64,000 nucleotides of DNA from Microbacterium nymphoidis (GCF_021044885.1 NZ_JAJNOD010000002.1:310001-374000), one strand, 5' to 3'; shown: positions 1 through 8,862, counted from the stretch's first letter. The notes: generated by a model from the letters alone, not told the origin. Translations and numbers: made by a program.

Positions 1-2
1 TT

Positions 3-293
3 CTGCGCGCGGCGTCCGGATCCAGTCATGCGCGAGCGGGCGTGTGCAACATCTGCCACACGATGCAGCCCGCGGACCAGGTGACGATGTTCACGGCGCG
101 ACGAGGGGGCACGGCGGGGGAGCGCGGTGACGGCATCGGCACGTACATGTGCGCGGATCTCACGTGCCATGACGCGGTCCGCCTGGCGGCTCCCCTGGCA
201 CCGGGCGAGATCCGCGGCGACGTGAATCATCGCCTGGACGGAACACGACGCCGCGCCGAGGACTTCGTGCGTCGTGTGCTGGAGGACACATGA
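3..293 (+). CDS. FBP domain protein, C-terminal zinc-finger part (partial)
   Basis: The reading frame is open to the left edge, so the gene starts upstream of the window. The visible 96 residues hold a treble-clef type zinc finger: a CNIC pair followed about 30 residues later by a C-x4-C pair (MCADLTC), then an Arg-rich tail ending in RRRAEDFVRRVLED. This matches the C-terminal domain of the actinobacterial FBP (elongation-factor-G/fibronectin-binding-like) family, whose members are thought to act on translation through EF-G. The family assignment is from remembered motif order. The 3' end overlaps the next gene by 4 bases (ATGA), so the two are probably co-transcribed. A GTG exists at 42, but starting there would cut into the zinc finger, so I do not take it as the start. 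Confidence 0.72.
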   Translation: MRAASGSSHARAGVCNICHTMQPADQVTMFTARRGGTAGERGDGIGTYMCADLTCHDAVRLAAPLAPGEIRGDVNHRLDGTRRRAEDFVRRVLEDT

Positions 294-1210
294 GCGAGGA
301 CCGGGTCGTGGTCATCGGTGATGCGCTGATCGACGAACTGCGTGATCCGCACGGCGTCCGCGAGTTCATCGGCGGTGCTGCCCTCAACGTCGCCGTCGGG
401 TTGAGCGTGCTCGGAGTGCCGGCCACGCTCATCGCGATGGTGGGCGATGACGAGCCCGGTGCTCGGATTCGCGAACTCCTCGACGCATATCGCGTCGAAC
501 TGCTGGCGACGCCCTCGCCGCTCGGCACTGCCCGCGCCGTCAGCGAGCGGGGCCCGTCGGGGGAGCCGGTGTACGTGTTCTCCGAGGCCGCCCGACAGCG
601 GAGGATCCGCTACGGCGAAGCCGAACGCGCCGCGATCGGCGCGGCACCCGTCACCGTGGTCAGTTGCGTGGCATTCGACGACGAAGCCCAGGCGAACGAC
701 CTGACCGACGCCGTCGGCGGTACGCCCACGCGGCTGGTCATCGACCCGAATCCGCGTGCCGGGATGATGCACGATCGCGATCGCTTCATCGCCGGCCTCG
801 AGGCGCTGGTGCCCGCGGCCGCCCTCGTGAAGATCGGTGATGACGACGCGCGTCTGCTGTACCGTTCGAGCCTCACCGAGATGCGGGAGCGCATGCTGGC
901 GCTCGGGGCGGCCGCGGTGCTCTCGACGGCCGGAGCGGACGGGGCGCGGCTGGACGCGAGCGGCGTCAGCGTCTCCCGTGGCAGTTCGGTCCTGCCGGGG
1001 CGCATCGTCGACACGATGGGTGCCGGGGATGCCACCCTGGCGACGGTGGTGCAGGCGCTCGTGCGCAGCCCGCAGCTCGACGAGGCGGCATGGGAGCAGG
1101 CTCTCGCCGAGGCGATGGACGTGGCGGCGGCGACGTGCCGGGCCGAGGGCGCGCTGCTGCGCGTTCCGCGTGACGACGCGGGCGATGAGGCTCACCGCAT
1201 CGACACCTGA
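290..1210 (+). CDS. PfkB-family carbohydrate kinase
   Basis: The 306-residue protein has the normal length for a PfkB/ribokinase-family sugar kinase and would phosphorylate a furanose or ketose sugar with ATP in the cytoplasm. The N-terminal GDALIDE and GGAALNVAVGLSVLG segments match the first PfkB signature (substrate-binding glycines). The second signature is DTMGAGDATLATVVQ, which places the catalytic base at Asp247 with the anion-hole GAG just before it. The start is the ATG that overlaps the upstream stop codon as ATGA, which implies translational coupling to the FBP-type gene. Fructokinase is a fair guess for substrate, but the sequence alone does not settle it. No sugar transporter is directly adjacent. 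Confidence 0.85.
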   Translation: MSEDRVVVIGDALIDELRDPHGVREFIGGAALNVAVGLSVLGVPATLIAMVGDDEPGARIRELLDAYRVELLATPSPLGTARAVSERGPSGEPVYVFSEAARQRRIRYGEAERAAIGAAPVTVVSCVAFDDEAQANDLTDAVGGTPTRLVIDPNPRAGMMHDRDRFIAGLEALVPAAALVKIGDDDARLLYRSSLTEMRERMLALGAAAVLSTAGADGARLDASGVSVSRGSSVLPGRIVDTMGAGDATLATVVQALVRSPQLDEAAWEQALAEAMDVAAATCRAEGALLRVPRDDAGDEAHRIDT

Positions 1211-1232
1211 GACCCGCCCCTGATCAGCCGAT

Positions 1233-1261
1233 TTCTGGTCACGCCGAAGCTCCGGTAGTAT
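1233..1261 (+). promoter_or_regulatory. Candidate promoter of tRNA-Tyr
   Basis: TTCTGG (1233-1238) and TAGTAT (1256-1261) are separated by 17 bases, about 50 bases ahead of the tRNA. The -10 matches TANNNT; the -35 is weak. This is inference from spacing only. Confidence 0.35.
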
Positions 1262-1310
1262 CGATATCCGCGCCTCTGGTCGGCTGTACAAGTTGGTCGG
1301 GTGCGCACCT

Positions 1311-1394
1311 GGCGGGTTTCCCAAGCGGCCAAAGGGATCTGACTGTAAATCAGACGCGTAAGCTACGGGGGTTCGAATCCCTCACCCGCCACCA
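1311..1394 (+). tRNA. tRNA-Tyr (anticodon GTA)
   Basis: Acceptor arms GGCGGGT (1311-1317) and ACCCGCC (1384-1390) pair perfectly. The anticodon stem-loop reads CTGTAAA with GTA at 1345-1347. The long variable arm makes this a class II tRNA, as expected for bacterial tRNA-Tyr. The T-arm contains GGTTCGAATCC. The discriminator A is at 1391 and CCA is encoded at 1392-1394. Confidence 0.96.
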
Positions 1395-1433
1395 TGGATT
1401 GTTCGCTCCTGAGTTTTGTTCAGGGAACTCGAA

Positions 1434-1483
1434 CAGCGAGAAGAGAAACGCCCCCGATTTCGGGGGCGTTTCTCTTCTCGCTG
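1434..1483. terminator. 24-bp perfect hairpin after tRNA-Tyr
   Basis: The two 24-base arms (1434-1457 and 1460-1483) are exact reverse complements with only two bases between them. The inner part is a run of C then G (GCCCCCGA/TCGGGGGC) flanked by AGAGAAA/TTTCTCT, so each strand presents T-rich sequence after the GC stem. It probably ends the tRNA-Tyr transcript and may also serve the minus-strand gene from the other side. The stem is far longer than an ordinary intrinsic terminator needs. Confidence 0.75.
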
Positions 1484-1484
1484 A

Positions 1485-1587
1485 CGCCGGTGCGCTCACG
1501 CTTGTGCGCACCGGCGAGAGATCATCGCCGAGGTCGTTGCAACACGCGAAGACCCTCACCGTGGTCTCCTCGGCGGCCGTGATCTCT
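1485..1587 (-). terminator. Two further stacked hairpins downstream of the orphan binding-protein gene
   Basis: An 11-bp perfect stem (1485-1495 with 1506-1516) starts one base after the previous hairpin. It is followed directly by a second structure in which AGAGATCA and CGCCGAGG (1517-1533) pair with CCTCGGCG and TGATCTCT (1568-1587) around a small internal loop. Read on the minus strand they follow the binding-protein gene that ends at 1677. A termination or transcript-stabilising role is inferred. Confidence 0.5.
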
Positions 1588-1676
1588 TGGGGAGCTCGCC
1601 GTTGTCAGCGGAGCCCTGAACGCCGTCTACTCCCGTGGGTGACGAGGTGCTTAGACGGGTCGTTCGTGCGAACTCA

Positions 1677-3050
1677 TCAGCCGGCGTCGATCACCGCCTG
1701 CACCGACTTCTGCGCCTCCGCGAGGAGCGCGTCTACATCTGCCTTCTCATCCGTGAGTACCGCCTGCACGATCGGGTCAAGCGCCGCGTACAGTTCTTGC
1801 GCCTTCACGGCGGGCTCGGGATTCACCGTGAGCTTCGAGCTCAGGTAGTCGGTGTACAGGGATCGATCGACAGTGATGGAGTCCGCGATCCAGCCGAGGT
1901 AGGTCTCGTACTGCTCATCGCTCACGAGAGGGATCTCGGGGATGCCGACCGGCACGTTGTCAGCCACCGCGGCAGTCGCGAGCGAGATCGCTGTGTCCTT
2001 GTCGAAGTATCGGTCCAGCCAGTAGAACTCGGTCCACTTCAGTGCGGCGTCCAGTTCTTCCGGAGATGCTTTCGGGTTGTACCACTGGATGGCACCCCCG
2101 CCGAGAGTGCCGAGGCCCGCGGCACCTTGGGGCATCGGTGCGATTCCGATGTCATCCTTATCCATACCGCGGTTGACGACCACGTCGGTGTAGATCGGTC
2201 CGTTGATCGTTTGTGCGACGTTGCCGCCGGCGTACTCGTTGCGAATGTCGTCGGGACTGAGCAGGAAGTTTGAACCCGCGGCATCCGCGTCCCATCGCAG
2301 GTCATGGAGGAATTGAAGCGATGATTTCATGGCCGCGGTGTCAACCGTGACAGTGGCAGCGCCATCTTTGTCGACGGTCTCAACGAGCGAGCCGTTCGCG
2401 TAGGCCATGGTCGTCAGGAGCCAGCCTCCGTTATTTCCGGTCGTGGGGATGATGAACCCCGTCTTGCCGGTTCTTGCTGCGATGGTCTTGGCGTTCTCCA
2501 GCACCCCTTCCCAGTCCGTCGGCGGCGTGTTCGGGTCGAGGCCGGCCTGCGCGTACAGTGCGCGGTTGTACATCAGGGACATCTCGTAGGCCTGTCGCAC
2601 GACGCCATAGGTTCTGCCGTCGACCACCACTGCATCGTCAAGGTCCGGGTTGAGTCCCGACAGCACCGTACTCCGCTCGACGAGATCGGTGATGTCCGCT
2701 GCTTGACCGCGCTGAATGAGGGCGGTCATGTCGGTGAATGGAATCGCAAGTGTGGTGGGAGCTGTGCCGCCGACCAGGAGTGCGCTGAAGCTCTGCGGGT
2801 CGTAGCGGGTCTCATCGCCGACCACGGTGATGTTGGGGTACCGCTTCTCGAACTCAGCCACGCGATCGGTGAACACCTTGAGGGATGCCGCTTGATCGGC
2901 TGTCGGCATCTCGCCGACCCGTATGGTCACGGAGCCGGTCGCCGCGGGATCGGATTGCGGGTCGGTTGCTGGGGAACACGCGACGAGAGCGATCCCGAGG
3001 GCTGCGGTGACGATGGTGGCACCGGTGATGCGAGGGGGACGTGCCTGCAT
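1677..3050 (-). CDS. Sugar ABC transporter substrate-binding lipoprotein (orphan)
   Basis: The 457-residue protein starts with a lipoprotein signal: positive N-terminus, hydrophobic stretch, then LVAC with the lipidated cysteine at residue 25. The mature part reads like a CUT1 (family 1) solute-binding protein: an extended first strand (VTIRVGEMP), a GGTAPTTLAIPFTDM segment and a C-terminal helical lobe. It would sit on the outer face of the membrane and bind an oligosaccharide. The chosen ATG at 3050 has AAGGAG eight bases upstream; a longer open frame exists but adds only arginine-rich, unlikely sequence. No permease or ATPase gene is adjacent, so it must work with a transporter encoded elsewhere or be a relic. 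A palindromic site lies 57-75 bases upstream of the start and may be the target of the ROK regulator encoded next to it. Confidence 0.85.
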   Translation of the reverse strand: MQARPPRITGATIVTAALGIALVACSPATDPQSDPAATGSVTIRVGEMPTADQAASLKVFTDRVAEFEKRYPNITVVGDETRYDPQSFSALLVGGTAPTTLAIPFTDMTALIQRGQAADITDLVERSTVLSGLNPDLDDAVVVDGRTYGVVRQAYEMSLMYNRALYAQAGLDPNTPPTDWEGVLENAKTIAARTGKTGFIIPTTGNNGGWLLTTMAYANGSLVETVDKDGAATVTVDTAAMKSSLQFLHDLRWDADAAGSNFLLSPDDIRNEYAGGNVAQTINGPIYTDVVVNRGMDKDDIGIAPMPQGAAGLGTLGGGAIQWYNPKASPEELDAALKWTEFYWLDRYFDKDTAISLATAAVADNVPVGIPEIPLVSDEQYETYLGWIADSITVDRSLYTDYLSSKLTVNPEPAVKAQELYAALDPIVQAVLTDEKADVDALLAEAQKSVQAVIDAG

Positions 3051-3106
3051 GAAGCTACTCCTTCGTAGCGGCGACTCAGCGCCGGGTGGGAGCGAGCATA
3101 TATCAA

Positions 3107-3125
3107 ATTGATGGATTTTATCAAT
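3107..3125. promoter_or_regulatory. Candidate operator upstream of binding-protein gene
   Basis: ATTGAT (3107-3112) and ATCAAT (3120-3125) are inverted around GGATTTT. The stretch is markedly AT-rich against its surroundings and shares GATGGATTTTAT with a site ahead of the glycosidase gene (8844-8862, GATTGGATTTTAT). Control by the ROK protein encoded at 3263-4495 is an inference. Confidence 0.5.
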
Positions 3126-3262
3126 CGGGATGATCGTCTGCCTGCGTGCGCACCACACGCGGCGATATCCGGGCGGCCTGTGCGATGGCGCCAGCGCGCG
3201 CTCGCGAGCACGATGATGAGCGTCGTACGGGCGTGCAAGAAAGAGCTTCGTGATCGGAAGCG

Positions 3263-4495
3263 TCAGGCTGGACTGAAGAGATCTTCCAATACGAGACAGG
3301 CTGCGCCCATGGCGGCGACGTCGCGCCCCAGCGTGGTGCCACGAAGTGTCACCTTGTGCAGTTGGCGTGTGACGGATACCCGGTCGACAATGGGGGTCAT
3401 GATCGGCAGGAACCGGGAGGCGACCTGGTCCCACATAGCACCGCCCATGACGATCGTGTCGACATCGAGGAGGTTGCCGATCGTAAGCGCGGCGGACGCC
3501 GTGTAGCGGGCGGCGCGGTCCAGAATCCCGACCGCCACCTCATCGCCGCCATCCGCCGCGCGACAGAGCAAGGCGAACAGCTCGTTGGCTTCGGGGGAGG
3601 TGTTGCCTCCTGCCTCGCGAGGCAGCACTCCCGCCTCCACGCCCTGATGCACGAGGGCGCTCTGTGAGGCGACCTCCCAGAACGCATGGAAATCACCGGT
3701 GAAGCGTTCGCCGATCTCATCCGCGGTGACCGCGAGGAGCCCGACGTCACCGGCGTTGCCGGATCTGCCGCGCACGACGGAGCTATCCACAACCAGGCCG
3801 ATGCCCGCGCCGGTACCCAGGTACAGGAAGGCGAAATTGGCGGGGGCATCGGTACCCGTTACCCACTGCTCACCGACGGCGCATGCGATCACATCCTTTT
3901 CGAGAAGCACCCGGCGACCGAGGCGTCGGCTGAGCATGTCGCGAAGCGGTACTCTGTCCCATCCCGGCAAATGAGGTGGGCTGAGCAGAGTACCGGTGGC
4001 GCCGTCGATGGGGCCCGGGGCCGCCACACCGACGCCTGCGATCCGCGCGGGGTTCACACCGGACCGCTCGATGAGGTCCCCGACTTGTGCCGCGATCATG
4101 GCTGTCGTCGCCTGTGCATCGGTTCCCGGAGTGAGCGACTGCCTGCTCTCGACGACGACTCCGCCTGCGAAGTCGAGAATCACGCATGTGGCCACGACTG
4201 GGTCGAAATGGACCCCCGCGGCGTAGCAGCCGGTGGGGTCGAGATCGAGCAGCGTCCGCGGCTTGCGATGGCCCGGGATCCGCTCCTTGCCGACCTCGTG
4301 GAGCAGACCGGCGTCAATCAGACGACGGGTGACATTCGAGACCGTTTGGGGGATGAGTCCGGTCTCGGAGACGAGCGCGACGCGGGAACGTGCGCCGCGG
4401 CGCACGGCCGTGAGCACCAGAGCCTCATTGGTCTCCACGCGTCGAGGGGTCCCCGCGCCGTTGTCGTCCGCAGGCGACTGTGCGGCAGTGTCCAC
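3263..4495 (-). CDS. ROK-family transcriptional regulator lacking the zinc motif
   Basis: The 410-residue length, an N-terminal winged helix (residues about 20-85, LIPQTVSNVTRRLIDAGLL) and a C-terminal sugar-kinase-like fold (GVGVAAPGPIDG, YLGTGAGIGL) identify a ROK regulator. Such proteins usually repress sugar genes and release DNA on binding a sugar. The start is GTG with GGGAGG just upstream. After GNAGDVGLLAV, where most ROK proteins carry a CxCGxxGC zinc site, no cysteine cluster is present, so the metal site that normally orders the effector pocket is missing. The second ROK protein in the window (51502-52680) does retain it. The gene follows the nucleoside hydrolase gene by 61 bases on the same strand and probably belongs to that operon. 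Confidence 0.87.
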   Translation of the reverse strand: MDTAAQSPADDNGAGTPRRVETNEALVLTAVRRGARSRVALVSETGLIPQTVSNVTRRLIDAGLLHEVGKERIPGHRKPRTLLDLDPTGCYAAGVHFDPVVATCVILDFAGGVVVESRQSLTPGTDAQATTAMIAAQVGDLIERSGVNPARIAGVGVAAPGPIDGATGTLLSPPHLPGWDRVPLRDMLSRRLGRRVLLEKDVIACAVGEQWVTGTDAPANFAFLYLGTGAGIGLVVDSSVVRGRSGNAGDVGLLAVTADEIGERFTGDFHAFWEVASQSALVHQGVEAGVLPREAGGNTSPEANELFALLCRAADGGDEVAVGILDRAARYTASAALTIGNLLDVDTIVMGGAMWDQVASRFLPIMTPIVDRVSVTRQLHKVTLRGTTLGRDVAAMGAACLVLEDLFSPA

Positions 4496-4556
4496 GGCAC
4501 CTCCCGATGCGCGCCGCGAAGATGCGGGTCATCGTTTCGACCGCGGCTCTCTCACG

Positions 4557-5495
4557 CTACACCGGCGCATGAGAGCCGCGTGGTGCTTCGACTTTCCCTT
4601 CGAGCCATGCGTCGAGCACGGCGGCGAGCTCAGTCTCTCCGACCGTCACGAGGGCGTGTCTGTGGCGCGCTGTCTTTCCGCCTGTGGTCCAGCGATTCCA
4701 GCCGTCCCGCTCCAGCACAAGCTCGCCGGGCGGGCTCCATGTGACGAGGGGGGAGTCGGGAAATGCAGCGAGGTAGATCGTGAGGAGGTCCCAACTGGGA
4801 CGTCCGACTCCGACGCCGCAGAAGGTCTCATACGCCAGGGCGACAGGGTTCTCCGCGCCCAGACGCTCCGCGAGATGCCGACCTGTCACGACGTGCTCGG
4901 TCGTCTCGAATCCGACGAAGTCGACGCTGCCTGGCCACGAGTCGAGAAACTCCATCGCCTCCGGAGCGTGCTCGGCGAGGTTGAATTCCCGACCCCACGG
5001 GAACTGTCCACCCATGACAACGGTGCGCCCCACCTTCCGTTCGACGAGCTCCGCTCCTGACAATGCAGACCATTCGTCCGGTGCGGAGGCGAGCAGGGCG
5101 TTGAGATTTGCGAAGAAGCCGATGGAGGTCACAGTGATGGCACCGTCTTCGGCTGCCGCGAGGGCGCGTCTGAGAACGAGCGTTGCCGGTTCTGGGGTGC
5201 GTCCCGGTGTGCTGGCGAAGTGCTCGGCGACAGCGCGCGCGTAGTCGTTCTCCCACACATCATCCGTGGTGCGAGCGTGGTGGCCGATCGGGACGTCCGC
5301 ACCGTGGTGGGCGCACACGACGGCGGCAGTGCGCGGTCCCCAGCGGCTCGGGGTGTTAATGCCCACGGCATCGAGGCTGATGATCCCCGCTTGAGCGAGA
5401 TGGAGAGCGATCGCCAGGGCGCCGACGTCATCAACGTCGGCGAACATGTCGCTTTCCAGAACGATGCGAGGAATCCCCGCTGACGACGCGATCAT
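4557..5495 (-). CDS. Nucleoside hydrolase-family protein
   Basis: The 312-residue protein has the layout of inosine/uridine-preferring nucleoside hydrolases, which cleave N-ribosidic bonds with a calcium ion held by an N-terminal aspartate cluster. Here the cluster reads ESDMFADVDDVGAL (residues about 12-25); the paired DD is kept but the leading segment differs from the usual DTDPGxDD. VVMGGQF and EFNLAEHAPEA match the substrate-contact segment. The ATG at 5495 overlaps the stop of the upstream glycosidase gene as ATGA and has GGAGG ahead of it, so the two are translationally coupled. No signal peptide is visible, so it should act in the cytoplasm. The true substrate may be a different N- or O-glycoside, since its partners are sugar-uptake and glycosidase genes. 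Confidence 0.78.
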   Translation of the reverse strand: MIASSAGIPRIVLESDMFADVDDVGALAIALHLAQAGIISLDAVGINTPSRWGPRTAAVVCAHHGADVPIGHHARTTDDVWENDYARAVAEHFASTPGRTPEPATLVLRRALAAAEDGAITVTSIGFFANLNALLASAPDEWSALSGAELVERKVGRTVVMGGQFPWGREFNLAEHAPEAMEFLDSWPGSVDFVGFETTEHVVTGRHLAERLGAENPVALAYETFCGVGVGRPSWDLLTIYLAAFPDSPLVTWSPPGELVLERDGWNRWTTGGKTARHRHALVTVGETELAAVLDAWLEGKVEAPRGSHAPV

Positions 5496-8400
5496 TCCGC
5501 CTCCGCCGAGATGAGATTGGCCGATCGGAAGAGGGCGGTGTTCTTCGACGCTTGACCGATCCCGCCGCCCCACTCCACCCATCCTGAGCGGCCATCGGTG
5601 CCTGTGACGTCACCATCTGCGTCGTTCACGAGGAAGGAGAGACCGAACACGCTCTGTGGCGGTTCATCGAATCCCAGCGAGCTCCAGGGGACCGAAACGT
5701 CGTAGACGGTCGTCCGTGTCTCTTCGTTGCGCGTGATGCTCGTCTGTGCTCCGGGTGTCGGGCCCGCCACCGCGCCGGGAGGTGCGGCGAATGTGTAGGT
5801 GACGGGTCCGCCGTCGAGCAGCGCGGCCGCGATCTCGACGCGATGTCCGCCGATGAGGGAGGGGAATAGGTCATAGGTGCTGAACTGAATCGAATCCACC
5901 TGCCAGGCCTGCGACGCGCTTGCTCGGGAACCGATGTGCTTATCATCGGTGATCTCGGCGTGAACGCGCAGACCCCCGGGCAGGGACGTGAAGCGTACGG
6001 ACCCGCCGACGTCTGCGGTTCCGCCGCGGGTGCCCGACCCGTTCGCACGCCAGACACCGATGCGGTTCAGATCGATCGGGTCAACCCGTGTCGCGTCGTC
6101 CGGCTCGATCGGGGAGAAGCTCAGCGTGCCGACGTCCTCGTGGCGATATCCGCCGGCAGCAGCGCGCACCTCGTAGGCGAGGGGGACGAAGAGGGCAGGG
6201 GCAGGCACCGCGGCCGCGACGGTTGCGGACGTTCCCGGGGGAACGACCGGCGGCGAAGCAATCGTGCCTGCCGTTGCTCCGACGCGCCAGGTCAGGGAAT
6301 CGAGACGCAGTTCATGGTCGGGATCGTTGTTCCTGACCGTCACATCGAGAGCGTAGGCATAGTCGTCAGCTTCTCGGGTGACGCCTGGCCGTGCGATGAC
6401 TTCGTAGCCGTCGATGACCTGTGTGTGCGCGCGAAGCTGAGCCATCGGTTTCTGGCCCTGCCCGCCTTGGGCGACCGTGACGGTGATGGTGCGACGCCCC
6501 AGGCGGCTTGCCGCGGGCAGGGTCATCTGCACTGAGCCGCCAGCGAGGTGGAATGTCTGCTTCACACCGTCACCCATCACCGTGACCGTACGCGGGCGTA
6601 TCCCTGCATCGAGTGCGGTCACGGTCACGGTGGCTGCTCCGCCGGCGACCGTCTGATCCGCGACGTCGACGGCGAACGGGGCGGGGGTGAGAGCAAGGGT
6701 CACCGTACCGGAGATGAACACGGGTGACTCGTCGAGGGTGAGTGAGAAATCGCCCGCACCGACCTCCGTCTTCGTGCCGAACTCATCCGTCAGAGTGAAC
6801 CCGTTCGCAGAGGAGACTGTGACATGGTCGGCCGCCGTGCTCCACAGCACTCGGTTCGTCCTGGTGCCATCGGTATACGGATAGGAGTATGCCGTGGGGG
6901 AGGAGAGGTCCTCGCGGGGCTGTTGCTCCAACCCCGTCGTCTGTCGAATCAGGACTGCTTGCGTGACGAAGGCGGGCTTCGGGCTGATGCCGTGCACGCC
7001 ACCATACGTGTAGCCGGGAGCATCCGGGCAGATCCAGTTCCAGCACGAGGTCGCGTCCGGGCGGTTGAGCAGACCGAAGTTATCCTCGCGCTCGGAGGGA
7101 TTGAAGCCGGTGTCCATGATCGCGTACCAGATGTATGAGTCGACGCCCGCCGCCTCCGCGAGTACGGGTCCGCGGATTGCGAAGTCGGCCTGCTGCTGGG
7201 CGGACGAACCCGCCGTGTGCGTTGCCCACCCGTTCTCGGTGATGCGTACCGGAATGTCACGACCGCCATCGTTCGCGTGCACCAGGTCGACCAGCTCCGG
7301 CAACGCCGTGACTGCTTCGCTCTCCTCGGGCGCAGTGCCGGGGCCGAAGTTCTGCACGCCGTAGTAGTTGACCGCGTACGTGTCGATGGAATCCAGCCCG
7401 CCGCGGTCGATGAAATCGCGCGCCCAATCCAGCTGCACCCCCGCGGTGACGGGTCCCATCACGTTCGCCTGCGGATCAGCGGCGTGTATCGCAGATGCCG
7501 TCGGTTCAAGGAGAGCGACGTAGCAGGCGGCGGTGAGGCAGCCCGAGCTGTTGAAGCCGCTGGAGTTGTACTCGTTGTAAACGCCGACGTCATGGGTGAG
7601 GCTCTCGGCCGACGCGAACCCCGCGGTTGCTCCGGCATATGCGGCGAACGCTGCGATTCCCGAAGGAGTGTGAGGCGTCTGATTGTTGTCGTAGAGCGGG
7701 TTCTTGTACAGGGCGTTCCACATGGCGTTGACGCCGTGTTGCGAGAGTTCTCGTTGCGTCGCGGTGGCGAGCGTGTCGAACGTGTAGTTTCCCGCGGTCG
7801 GTTCGATGCCCTCCCACGTCTGATCGATGCGACTGAGTCCGTAGCCTGCCAATGCGATCGCCTCAATGAGTGACGTCGTGTCGCGCGGACTCTGCCATCC
7901 ACGGTGGAGTCCCACCCCGTAGAAGGCATCGTCGGCGTTCCAGCCTGCAGGTGGAGCGTCGAGCACCGCGAAGGAGGTGGAGCGGGTGACCGGAGTGCCC
8001 AGGGGAGCTGTTACGTCGAGCGTGTAATACCCGAAGCCCAGGTCGCTGACGTCGATGGTTCCTGCCCCCGTTGTCATCGCAGAGATACCGGTTCGAATCT
8101 CGACGCCGTACGCATCGCTCACTCGCCAGTTGACCTGGCTCGCGGGACTGGCGACATCGATACGCGCTTCCCCTTCCGCAAAGATCAGCGAGGGGCTCAT
8201 GATCGCGAGAGAATCGAGGGCCGCCATCGGAGCATCGGTGAACCTCACTTCGATCTTCGAGAAGCACACGGGAGACATGCCGCCGACGGGAGCCTTGACA
8301 TTGAGCCGGAAGTCGGCGCCGTTCGAGCGGTTTTGGAACCGAATGTCCGTGAGCTCGAACGAGGTGGTTCGCCATTGGTGGCTGTCGGTCATGGGCTGGT

Positions 8401-8812
8401 TCCGGCTTCCCGCCCACGGCGTCGACTGCGCGTCGTACTGAATATCGAAGCCATTCGTGCCGACGTCGTAGTAGTCCACGGTCACGATTGCGCGCCGTGC
8501 GCCCTCGGGAACCACCGCGTCGGCGACGTTGACGTAGACGTAACGGACCAGGGGCGACTCCTGCATCGCCCAGCACTGGACACCGTCTACGGTCGTCGCC
8601 ACGGCAGCCGGGTCGATTTCGCGGTCTCCAGGTCGTGCGCCATCCACTCCGATGAGCTCCGGGGATTCACCCAGCACAGCGACCGCGTCGGCACCGTAGG
8701 AGGTGGCGTGCGCGATTGTGGGCATCGCGACGAAGAACCCGGCGAGGAGGAGGAGCGCTGCGAGGGCGCTCCTGCGCCGTCGCGGGCGGCGGCGGGGGGT
8801 GGTCGATTCCAT
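5492..8812 (-). CDS. Secreted multidomain clan GH-A glycoside hydrolase
   Basis: This 1106-residue secreted protein begins with an Arg-rich N-terminus, a hydrophobic stretch and an AHA cleavage site near residue 33. An N-terminal beta-sandwich region (about 40-320) precedes a TIM-barrel segment. In the barrel, VYNEYN puts the likely acid/base at Glu414 and ITENGW the likely nucleophile at Glu526; a spacing of 112 residues is typical of clan GH-A (GH5/GH39-like). Two Ig-like stretches follow, then a C-terminal domain of about 190 residues (WQVDSIQF, YDVSVPWSSLGF, GWVEWGGGIG) that resembles CBM9/DOMON carbohydrate-binding modules. The ATG at 8812 has AAGGAG six bases upstream. The gene leads an operon with the nucleoside hydrolase and ROK genes. 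The exact GH family and polysaccharide target are not determined. Confidence 0.8.
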   Translation of the reverse strand: MESTTPRRRPRRRRSALAALLLLAGFFVAMPTIAHATSYGADAVAVLGESPELIGVDGARPGDREIDPAAVATTVDGVQCWAMQESPLVRYVYVNVADAVVPEGARRAIVTVDYYDVGTNGFDIQYDAQSTPWAGSRNQPMTDSHQWRTTSFELTDIRFQNRSNGADFRLNVKAPVGGMSPVCFSKIEVRFTDAPMAALDSLAIMSPSLIFAEGEARIDVASPASQVNWRVSDAYGVEIRTGISAMTTGAGTIDVSDLGFGYYTLDVTAPLGTPVTRSTSFAVLDAPPAGWNADDAFYGVGLHRGWQSPRDTTSLIEAIALAGYGLSRIDQTWEGIEPTAGNYTFDTLATATQRELSQHGVNAMWNALYKNPLYDNNQTPHTPSGIAAFAAYAGATAGFASAESLTHDVGVYNEYNSSGFNSSGCLTAACYVALLEPTASAIHAADPQANVMGPVTAGVQLDWARDFIDRGGLDSIDTYAVNYYGVQNFGPGTAPEESEAVTALPELVDLVHANDGGRDIPVRITENGWATHTAGSSAQQQADFAIRGPVLAEAAGVDSYIWYAIMDTGFNPSEREDNFGLLNRPDATSCWNWICPDAPGYTYGGVHGISPKPAFVTQAVLIRQTTGLEQQPREDLSSPTAYSYPYTDGTRTNRVLWSTAADHVTVSSANGFTLTDEFGTKTEVGAGDFSLTLDESPVFISGTVTLALTPAPFAVDVADQTVAGGAATVTVTALDAGIRPRTVTVMGDGVKQTFHLAGGSVQMTLPAASRLGRRTITVTVAQGGQGQKPMAQLRAHTQVIDGYEVIARPGVTREADDYAYALDVTVRNNDPDHELRLDSLTWRVGATAGTIASPPVVPPGTSATVAAAVPAPALFVPLAYEVRAAAGGYRHEDVGTLSFSPIEPDDATRVDPIDLNRIGVWRANGSGTRGGTADVGGSVRFTSLPGGLRVHAEITDDKHIGSRASASQAWQVDSIQFSTYDLFPSLIGGHRVEIAAALLDGGPVTYTFAAPPGAVAGPTPGAQTSITRNEETRTTVYDVSVPWSSLGFDEPPQSVFGLSFLVNDADGDVTGTDGRSGWVEWGGGIGQASKNTALFRSANLISAEAE

Positions 8813-8843
8813 GGCAGCTCCTTCATTGGACGTGGCCGAAAAG

Positions 8844-8862
8844 AAATCCACTGATTGGATTT
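8844..8862. promoter_or_regulatory. Candidate operator upstream of glycosidase gene
   Basis: AAATCCA (8844-8850) and TGGATTT (8856-8862) are inverted around five bases, 32-50 bases upstream of the start codon. It shares the GATTGGATTTTAT-like core with the site at 3107-3125. Binding by the local ROK regulator is inferred. Confidence 0.5.

Noticed and set aside
227..1324. 365-residue minus-strand frame opposite the PfkB kinase gene
   Set aside because: The kinase motifs on the plus strand are unambiguous; the opposite frame has shadow-like composition and runs into the tRNA promoter region.
1394..1848. Short plus-strand frames after tRNA-Tyr with similar peptide starts
   Set aside because: They translate the long hairpins, which explains the repeated peptide segments; no coding signal is present.
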